10,044 bases of DNA from Candidatus Woesearchaeota archaeon (GTDB lineage Archaea; Nanobdellota; Nanobdellia; SCGC-AAA011-G17; JACPNG01), in NCBI GenBank assembly GCA_018303705.1, contig JAGVXQ010000025.1:1-10044 (forward strand). The letters run 5' to 3'. The notes under the pieces were generated by a model, which was not told where the DNA came from, did no database searches, and saw nothing but the letters and a program-made list of their open reading frames with translations. Made by a program: the position numbers and the translations under genes. Of this stretch, positions 5,881-10,044 are shown in pieces (positions within the stretch are counted from its first letter, which is position 1; each line of letters starts with the position of its first letter).

Positions 5881-5881
5881 T
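5875..5881 (+). promoter_or_regulatory. Shine-Dalgarno of the cysteine desulfurase gene
   Basis: AGGTGAT is an extended match to the archaeal anti-SD (16S 3' end ATCACCTCC). It ends 5 bases before the ATG at 5887 and overlaps the stop codon of the regulator gene. It fixes the start and indicates coupled translation within the operon. Confidence 0.7.
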
Positions 5882-5886
5882 TTAAC

Positions 5887-7050
5887 ATGGAAAGGATATA
5901 TATGGATTATGCTGCAACTACATATGTTGACCCTGAAGTCAAAAAAGAAATTGACAGTTATTTTACAGAAAGATTTGGAAACCCTGGAAGCTTCAATTAT
6001 TTTGGATTGGAAGCAAAAAATGCTGTCAATGATGCACGGAATAGAATAGCAAAAATACTAAATGCTGATTCTGATGAGGTAATATTCACTGGATCTGGCA
6101 CAGAATCGATAAACCTTGCGATAAAGGGTGTTGCTCGCGCATTAAAAACCAAGGGAAACCATATAATAACACAAAAGACAGAGCATCATGCAGTCATTGA
6201 TACCTGCAAATACCTTGAGAGCAATGAGGGTTTTGAAGTAACTTACTTGAATGTTGACAAATATGGATTAATCAACCTTGATGAATTAAAGAAAGTGATA
6301 AACAAGAGAACCATATTGATATCTATAATGCATGCAAACAATGAGATAGGAACTGTGCAGCCAATAAAAGAAATTGTGAAAATTGCTAAAAAAAATAATG
6401 TAATATTTCATACTGATGCTTGCCAGGCGGCTGGCTACTTGGAATTAGATGTGAAAAGATTAGGCGTCGACATGATGACTATAAACGGGTCTAAGCTTTA
6501 TGCACCAAAAGGAATAGGCTTGCTGTACTTAAAAAAGGGGGTGCCTATTGAGCCAATACTACATGGAGGGGGGCAAGAATTCGGATTGAGGTCTGGCACT
6601 GAAAACGTTCCTGGAATAATAGGGCTGGCAAAGGCCATTGAAATATCTGAAAGGATTAAAAAAACAGAATGTAAAAGGCTGTCTAAACTTAGAGACATGC
6701 TAATAAATGGGCTGCAAGGCAAGATAAAAAATGTAATGTTAAACGGGCATACAAAAACAAGATTGCCCAACAATGCAAACCTGTCTTTTCTTGGAGTTGA
6801 AGGCGAGTCTTTATTGCTCCACCTGAACGAGGAGGGAATATGCGCCGCAACAGGTTCTGCATGCACATCAAGGAACCTTGAAGCAAGCCATGTCCTACTT
6901 GCAACTGGACTTAAAACAGAAGCTGCACATGGAAGCATAAGGTTTACTCTGGGAAGAAAAACAAAGGAAGAGGATATAAAGAAAGTGATAAGAGTCATGC
7001 CAAAGATGGTCGAGACACTAAGAATGCTATCGCCTATACATGTTGATTAA
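5887..7050 (+). CDS. iscS: Cysteine desulfurase, IscS/NifS group
   Basis: This 387-residue PLP enzyme removes sulfur from cysteine as a persulfide for Fe-S clusters and tRNA thiolation. Visible motifs are MDYAATTYVDPEV (6-18), TGSGTESINLAIKG (68-81), TEHHAV (98-103, H101 stacking on PLP), HANNEIGT (149-156), HTDACQAAG (175-183, D177 and Q180), the PLP lysine K203 in NGSKLYAPKG, and the active-site loop ATGSACTSRNLEASHVLLA (321-339) with C326. The long loop with S-A-C-T-S marks group I (IscS/NifS). The residue before the lysine is Ser (S202) where bacterial IscS has His; this varies among NifS-like enzymes. Length is normal. It sits between the regulator and iscU, so the desulfurase and scaffold are made together in the cytoplasm. 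Confidence 0.96.
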   Translation: MERIYMDYAATTYVDPEVKKEIDSYFTERFGNPGSFNYFGLEAKNAVNDARNRIAKILNADSDEVIFTGSGTESINLAIKGVARALKTKGNHIITQKTEHHAVIDTCKYLESNEGFEVTYLNVDKYGLINLDELKKVINKRTILISIMHANNEIGTVQPIKEIVKIAKKNNVIFHTDACQAAGYLELDVKRLGVDMMTINGSKLYAPKGIGLLYLKKGVPIEPILHGGGQEFGLRSGTENVPGIIGLAKAIEISERIKKTECKRLSKLRDMLINGLQGKIKNVMLNGHTKTRLPNNANLSFLGVEGESLLLHLNEEGICAATGSACTSRNLEASHVLLATGLKTEAAHGSIRFTLGRKTKEEDIKKVIRVMPKMVETLRMLSPIHVD

Positions 7051-7051
7051 T

Positions 7052-7534
7052 ATGGGACAAAAATTAAAAGTTGTGGAAACTGAAAAAACAAAAGAAGATG
7101 GAAATTGGTTCTATTCAGACGTAGTTAAGGACCATTTTTTCAATCCAAGGAACTTCTTGAAAGACAAAAATGCTGTAAAGGATTATGATGGTTATGGTGA
7201 TGTAGGGAACGTGCTATGCGGCGATCGCATGGATATGTGGATTAAAGTTGATAAGAAAACAGACAAAATAATTGAATGCAAATGGCTCACGTGGGGATGT
7301 GCCTCGGCAATTGCATCAACATCAATGCTGTCTGAAATGATAACAGAAAATAGTGGCATGAAAATTGATGATTCATTGAAGATAAAGCCTATTGACATCA
7401 TAAAAAGGCTTGGCAACCTGCCCAAAATAAAATATCACTGTTCAGTACTTGGAGACCAAGCATTAAGGACTGCTATATACGATTACTTTAAAAGATCCAA
7501 ACAACATAATAGGATAAAAGAGGGGGTGCAATAA
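7052..7534 (+). CDS. iscU: Fe-S cluster scaffold protein IscU/NifU-N
   Basis: This protein of about 160 residues receives sulfur from the desulfurase and builds the cluster. It has SDVVKDHFFNPRNF near the start, then GYGDVGNVLCGDRMDM (C56, D58), WLTWGCASAIASTSMLSEM (C83) and LPKIKYHCSVLGDQALRTAIYDY (C130; numbering from 7052). All three cysteine ligands and the conserved Asp are present. LPKIK aligns with the LPPVK segment that binds the HscA chaperone in bacteria, although no hscA or hscB is seen here. The ATG at 7052 follows the iscS stop by one base; an in-frame ATG at 7040 would overlap iscS by 11 bases and add MLIN. Neither has a clear Shine-Dalgarno, so reinitiation after iscS is likely. 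Confidence 0.95.
   Translation: MGQKLKVVETEKTKEDGNWFYSDVVKDHFFNPRNFLKDKNAVKDYDGYGDVGNVLCGDRMDMWIKVDKKTDKIIECKWLTWGCASAIASTSMLSEMITENSGMKIDDSLKIKPIDIIKRLGNLPKIKYHCSVLGDQALRTAIYDYFKRSKQHNRIKEGVQ
7522..7528 (+). promoter_or_regulatory. Shine-Dalgarno of the superoxide dismutase gene
   Basis: GGGGGTG lies inside the last codons of iscU, 7 bases before the ATG at 7536. It supports that ATG rather than the adjacent second ATG at 7539. Confidence 0.55.
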
Positions 7535-7535
7535 C

Positions 7536-8120
7536 ATGATGCAGGCCAAGCAATTGAAATACAACAAATTAAGCTTCATTTCTGAAAAGCAGTTGGCAGA
7601 ACACTATATTTTGTACAATGGCTACATAAACAAGCTGAATGAAACAAGAGAAAAGATGAGAAATGCTGACTTAAAACTTGCCAATGCAACACTTAGCGAG
7701 TTAAGGTCCCTTAAAAAATCCGAGACATTTGCGCTTAACGGCATAAAACTGCATGAGCATTACTTTGAGAACATGGGTGAGAACAAAACACAGCCAAATA
7801 ATGACGTGTTTAAGCTAATAAATGAGGCATTTGGGAGCTATCAGTCATTCAAGGAAGAGTTTGCTGCAACTGCGCTTGCTGTCCGTGGATGGGTAATTCT
7901 TGCATATGACCTTGATGAAAAGAAATTGAGAATATTCGGATCTGACAGCCATGACAATGGGGTGGTGTGGAACTGTGTTTTGCTGCTTATATTGGATGTT
8001 TACGAACATGCATACTTCATGGATTATGGAACAGGGAGGAAAAAATATGCTGAGGCATTTATTGAAAGCATAAACTGGGATGCTGTCAATGAAGTTGCCA
8101 AAAAACACAATTTAAAATGA
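7536..8120 (+). CDS. sod: Fe/Mn-family superoxide dismutase
   Basis: This 194-residue protein disproportionates superoxide in the cytoplasm. The four metal ligands can be placed as H23 (LAEHYILYNGYINKLN), H73 (KLHEHYFENM), D154 and H158 (LDVYEHAYFMDY). Y30 matches the active-site gateway tyrosine, but the stretch after H23 is one residue shorter than in E. coli SodB and lacks its HH pair. The second-sphere position that is Gln in MnSOD appears to be H139 (GSDSHDNGVVW), as in His-type members of the family. Metal choice (Fe, Mn or either) cannot be read reliably. It lies one base after iscU and overlaps the next gene by ATGA, which ties it to Fe-S assembly: clusters are superoxide targets. Confidence 0.93.
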   Translation: MMQAKQLKYNKLSFISEKQLAEHYILYNGYINKLNETREKMRNADLKLANATLSELRSLKKSETFALNGIKLHEHYFENMGENKTQPNNDVFKLINEAFGSYQSFKEEFAATALAVRGWVILAYDLDEKKLRIFGSDSHDNGVVWNCVLLLILDVYEHAYFMDYGTGRKKYAEAFIESINWDAVNEVAKKHNLK

Positions 8121-8563
8121 GAGAAATAAAGAAAAACATGATGATTGGGGAAGCAATCAGCATAAATCCGAGGGTTGCTGACATCTTAATAGGGCAAGGC
8201 ATACATTGCATAGGCTGCAGTGGTGTTGCATTTGAGACCCTTGAACAGGGAATGAAGGCACATGGCATATCAAACAAAGGGGTAAATGATGTAATCAAAA
8301 AAATCAACAAGCCTGGACATTTAGAAATTGCCAAAAATGCTGAATCAAAGATAAAGGATATGCTTGGGAAGAAATATGCATACTTGAAGATAAAAGAAAA
8401 GAATGGAAAGCTACGCCTTTCTTTGGAAAAAAAGAAAAACAGCGATGATTGTGAAATAAAAGAGAATGGAATAAAAATATTATATTCAAAGAAAAATGCT
8501 GCAAAGATAAAATCTGTAAAAATTGATTATTCTGATGCCAAGGGGGGATTTGTAATAAAATGA
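8117..8563 (+). CDS. DUF1858 domain fused to a cysteine-less IscA/HesB-like domain
   Basis: Residues 6-67 of this 148-residue protein are a DUF1858 (ScdA-N-like) domain: KNMMIGEAISINPRVADILIGQG, then IHCIGCSGVAFETLEQGMKAHGI with C31-x2-C34. Such domains are linked to redox disulfides and to di-iron repair proteins. Residues about 75-148 look like the A-type carrier fold: AESKIKDML at its start, KLRLSLEKKK in the middle, and ENGIKILYSKKNAAKIKSVKIDYSDAKGGFVIK at the end. The last part matches the G-I-x-V/I-L...S/A...iDY...GGF pattern of IscA/HesB, but none of the three IscA cysteines is kept (the only other Cys is C112). This second assignment is my reading of the pattern and less certain than the first. 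The gene overlaps both neighbours by ATGA, so coupled translation is likely. A role in cluster delivery or repair is an inference. Confidence 0.75.
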   Translation: MREIKKNMMIGEAISINPRVADILIGQGIHCIGCSGVAFETLEQGMKAHGISNKGVNDVIKKINKPGHLEIAKNAESKIKDMLGKKYAYLKIKEKNGKLRLSLEKKKNSDDCEIKENGIKILYSKKNAAKIKSVKIDYSDAKGGFVIK

Positions 8564-9159
8564 GAATACTTGCATTCAGCGACACCCATGGAGACATGAA
8601 AAAGATAAGGGAGTTTGCTGAAAAGTCTGATAAGGAGAATGTTGACCTTGTTGTAATGTGCGGAGATTTTACTTATTTTGATGAGCTGCCGCCTTACCTG
8701 ATAAAGCCTTTCAAGGATCTTGGGAAGAAAATAGTGATTATACCTGGAAACCACGAAACAAAGCAGACTGCAGATTTCCTTGCAAGCTTTTATGGCATAA
8801 GCAATGTTGATGGAAAATATGTTGTATATGATGACGTGGCATTCTTTGGATGCGGTGGAGCAAACATGCCTACAAACATGGTAAGCGACAATGGGCTCAT
8901 ATATACATTAAGGGAGACTAACAGGAAGATAAAGAATGTGAAAAAGAAGGTCATGCTGACGCATTTGCATCCAAGCGGCTTGAAAATGGACAAGGTGCTG
9001 CCTAATTCTGGATCCAAGGGACTGAGAAGGATAGTTGAAGAGATACAGCCTGATCTGTTAATATGCGGACACATACACGAGGCATCTGGAACAGAGGACT
9101 TCATAGGAAAGACAAGGGTTATTAATGTTGCAAGGACAAGCAAGATAATAGAGGTTTGA
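8560..9159 (+). CDS. Calcineurin-like phosphoesterase (COG2129 type)
   Basis: This compact 199-residue metallophosphoesterase has all motifs: FSDTHGD (6-12), CGDFTYFDE (34-42), PGNHE (62-66), LTHLHPSG (133-140), CGHIHEASG (169-177) and a final INVARTS. It resembles the archaeal COG2129/YfcE-like group, soluble and dimetal-dependent, with unknown or nucleotide/phosphodiester substrates. It starts within the stop codon of the preceding gene (ATGA) and is the last gene of the operon. The link to Fe-S or stress is through context only. It differs from the phosphoesterase at 1331-2401 in size and in having the usual D-x-H motif. Confidence 0.9.
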   Translation: MRILAFSDTHGDMKKIREFAEKSDKENVDLVVMCGDFTYFDELPPYLIKPFKDLGKKIVIIPGNHETKQTADFLASFYGISNVDGKYVVYDDVAFFGCGGANMPTNMVSDNGLIYTLRETNRKIKNVKKKVMLTHLHPSGLKMDKVLPNSGSKGLRRIVEEIQPDLLICGHIHEASGTEDFIGKTRVINVARTSKIIEV

Positions 9160-9162
9160 TTT

Positions 9163-9183
9163 ATTATGGGTAGGGGCCATAAT
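9163..9183 (+). other. Hairpin 3' of the Fe-S operon
   Basis: Four bases after the last stop codon is a perfect 7-bp inverted repeat, ATTATGG / CCATAAT, with a 7-base G-rich loop. No T-run follows on the plus strand, so it is not a classic terminator; it might stabilise the 3' end of the mRNA. It also lies just beyond the 3' end of the convergent tRNA gene. Confidence 0.4.
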
Positions 9184-9189
9184 TAAAAC
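9181..9189 (-). terminator. T-rich end after the tRNA gene
   Basis: On the minus strand GTTTTAATT follows the tRNA discriminator base directly. A short U-rich tract is the usual archaeal termination signal for small stable RNAs. Confidence 0.4.
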
Positions 9190-9280
9190 TAGCCCTGGGA
9201 GGATTTGAACCTCCGTCAATGGATCCAAAGTCCACTATCCCAAGCCACCTTTTTGGTTTTGGCCGCTAGACTACAGGGCT
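9190..9280 (-). tRNA. tRNA-Gln (anticodon TTG) with an 18-base D-loop intron
   Basis: The minus strand folds as a tRNA with an uninterrupted acceptor stem AGCCCTG/CAGGGCT, discriminator A and no encoded CCA. The anticodon arm is GTGGA-CTTTGGA-TCCAT, with anticodon TTG at 9226-9228. The T arm is GGAGG-TTCAAAT-CCTCC. Between D-stem halves GTCT and GGAT lie 27 bases instead of about 9. Removing 9241-9258 leaves the loop AGCGGCCAA and a normal 73-base tRNA with G18-G19. A1-U72 is the usual first pair of archaeal tRNA-Gln, which is charged indirectly through GluRS and the GatDE amidotransferase. The gene is 28 bases downstream of bud32, in the same direction, and may share its transcript. Confidence 0.93.
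9241..9258 (-). other. Non-canonical tRNA intron in the D loop
   Basis: The predicted intron reads AACCAAAAAGGTGGCTTG, joining exon ...GCGGCCAA to exon GGATAG... A four-pair central helix GGCC/GGCT (one G-U) is followed on the 5' side by bulge AAA and an inner stem ACC/GGT closed by AAAAA. On the 3' side the bulge is TGG. Cutting after the second base of each bulge gives exactly the intact D loop. This is a relaxed bulge-helix-bulge site, because the outer helix next to the second bulge is weak. Splicing by the archaeal endonuclease EndA is inferred. Confidence 0.8.
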
Positions 9281-9308
9281 ATACAATTAATGGAAGAATT
9301 ATTGTTTA

Positions 9309-9920
9309 TTAGCTTTTTTGTCTGATTTTAGGCTTGTGTTTATACCTTCCGCGGCTTTCCACCTTGCTGAACCTTTCGAGAAATTCATTTGATGGACCAT
9401 AAGCATTTAATATTGCTTTGAAGCAAAAATCTGCTATTTCATAATGCTTGCTATACAATGCTTGTCTTAAAAGATGCAAATCAACTGCCTTGTCCTCTAT
9501 TTTTGATGAAATGAATCCAAGACCAAAGTCTATAAAATAAAGATTATTTGATTTAAGAATCATGTTAGATGTTGTCAAATCTCCGTGGATAATGTCTTTA
9601 TCATGAATTGATTTTATGCTTCTGCCTATATCCCTGCACAACAAGATTAATTCTTTTTTTGGCATGTTGTTTATAATGTCCCTTAAGACATCGCCTTTTA
9701 TGAACTCCATGGTTATCCTCTCATTTTTTGTTTCAATTACTTTTGGAACGTTTATTATACTGGAGCTTTTTTCAAGAAGCCTTGCCTCTTTATTAGTCCT
9801 TGATGATCTTAGAAAGATATCTATTTCATTTATCCTGTATGTCTTTTTTATCCTGTCTTTTATTAAAGTGTTGCCATCTATGTAAATTGCTGCCTCTGCT
9901 CCTCTGGAAAGTTCTTTCAT
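9309..9920 (-). CDS. bud32: KEOPS complex kinase/ATPase Bud32
   Basis: This 203-residue protein is a complete Bud32-type small kinase. It has the short nucleotide loop SRGAEAAIY (5-13), lysine K21 in LIKDRIKKTYR, the family region RINEIDIFLRSSRTNKEARLL (29-49), hinge MEFIKGD (71-77), catalytic loop IIHGDLTTSNMIL (110-122, D114 and N119), metal motif IDFGLG (130-135) and EDKAVDLHLLRQAL (142-155). The basic tail SRGRYKHKPKIRQK fits the tRNA-contacting C-terminus. In KEOPS, Bud32 activates Kae1 for t6A37 synthesis on ANN-decoding tRNAs. It is not fused to Kae1 here, and kae1 is not in the window. AAGGT at 9929-9933 lies 8 bases before the ATG and supports this start. Confidence 0.95.
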   Translation of the reverse strand: MKELSRGAEAAIYIDGNTLIKDRIKKTYRINEIDIFLRSSRTNKEARLLEKSSSIINVPKVIETKNERITMEFIKGDVLRDIINNMPKKELILLCRDIGRSIKSIHDKDIIHGDLTTSNMILKSNNLYFIDFGLGFISSKIEDKAVDLHLLRQALYSKHYEIADFCFKAILNAYGPSNEFLERFSKVESRGRYKHKPKIRQKS

Positions 9921-9928
9921 TTGTTATA

Positions 9929-9968
9929 ACCTTGCTTAATTATTTTTATTGTAAACTTTGTTTATATG
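9929..9968 (-). promoter_or_regulatory. Promoter and ribosome-binding site of bud32
   Basis: On the minus strand CATATAAAC (9960-9968) is a TATA-like box about 44 bases upstream of the start. Transcription would begin near 9938, giving a leader of about 18 bases that contains the AAGGT Shine-Dalgarno at 9929-9933. Thus bud32 seems to have a leader, unlike several other promoters in this window. Confidence 0.45.
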
Positions 9969-9977
9969 TCTTAAAAA

Positions 9978-10043
9978 TTATGATTGCTTCAGTTTCATAC
10001 TGACTTGTTTCCTTTTCTTATTTTCGTGCCTTGGAAAACAATT
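9978..10043 (-). other. Possible C-terminal end of a further gene entering from the right edge
   Basis: A minus-strand frame is open from the window edge for 21 codons (NCFPRHENKKRKQVSMKLKQ, then S) before TAA at 9978-9980. The peptide is very basic, like the tail of an RNA-binding or ribosomal protein, but it is too short to identify. Another frame also stays open to the edge for 15 codons, so coding here is uncertain. Confidence 0.2.
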
Positions 10044-10044
10044 A

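Noticed and set aside
6498..6998. Open frame of 166 codons on the minus strand within iscS
   Set aside because: It lies entirely inside the well-supported cysteine desulfurase gene and matches no recognisable family.
8790..9143. Open frame of 117 codons on the minus strand within the second phosphoesterase
   Set aside because: It is antisense to a gene with all family motifs; its Cys/Ser/Phe-rich translation looks like a shadow.
9163..9183. Hairpin taken as an intrinsic terminator of the Fe-S operon
   Set aside because: No U-run follows on the plus strand, and archaeal termination depends on U-tracts rather than stem-loops. It is listed only as a hairpin.
1..10044. CRISPR array, insertion sequence with transposase, or integrase attachment site
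   Set aside because: No regularly spaced direct repeats and no transposase or integrase gene are visible. The tRNA gene has no partial copy of its 3' end elsewhere in the window.

Overview
The window comes from an archaeon. It carries archaeal-type ribosomal proteins eS1 (S3Ae) and uS15, a Bud32 kinase of the KEOPS complex, an archaeal small Ser/Thr kinase of the COG2112 type, a RecJ-like DHH nuclease in its usual archaeal place beside S15, TATA boxes about 25 bases upstream of start codons (leaderless transcripts), and a tRNA with a very short intron outside the anticodon loop. The AT-rich coding with many ATA, AGG and AAG codons, the compact layout and the small proteins would suit a DPANN-like or other small-genome archaeon, but the sequence does not fix the lineage.

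Left part (1-1337): a truncated secreted protein with toroid-type helical repeats runs leftward off the window. It is divergent from a small atypical kinase; the two share one palindromic AT-rich promoter element. The kinase gene converges on, and overlaps by 7 bases, the last gene of the next cluster.

Middle-left cluster (1331-5408, minus strand): in transcription order, a stand-alone EF-Tu domain-2-like barrel protein, uS15, the RecJ-like DHH nuclease, eS1 and a calcineurin-type phosphoesterase. The S15-RecJ-S3Ae core is a known archaeal gene neighbourhood linking ribosome and replication/repair genes. The pcc1 gene often found in it is not visible. Instead there is a 215-base gap with an odd symmetric element: 12-bp inverted repeats inside 8-bp direct repeats.

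Central operon (5518-9159, plus strand): six tightly packed genes encode an HTH regulator with a C-terminal four-cysteine knuckle, a cysteine desulfurase (IscS/NifS), an IscU scaffold, an Fe/Mn superoxide dismutase, a DUF1858 protein fused to what looks like a cysteine-less IscA-type domain, and a second phosphoesterase. This reads as an Fe-S cluster assembly and oxidative-stress operon with its own candidate sensor-repressor. A perfect 18-bp palindrome lies between the TATA box and the start codon of the regulator gene. This operon is the best candidate for a little-described system in the window.

Right part (9190-10044, minus strand): bud32, followed downstream by a tRNA-Gln(UUG) gene interrupted by an 18-base intron in the D loop, and about 120 bases of upstream sequence reaching the window edge.
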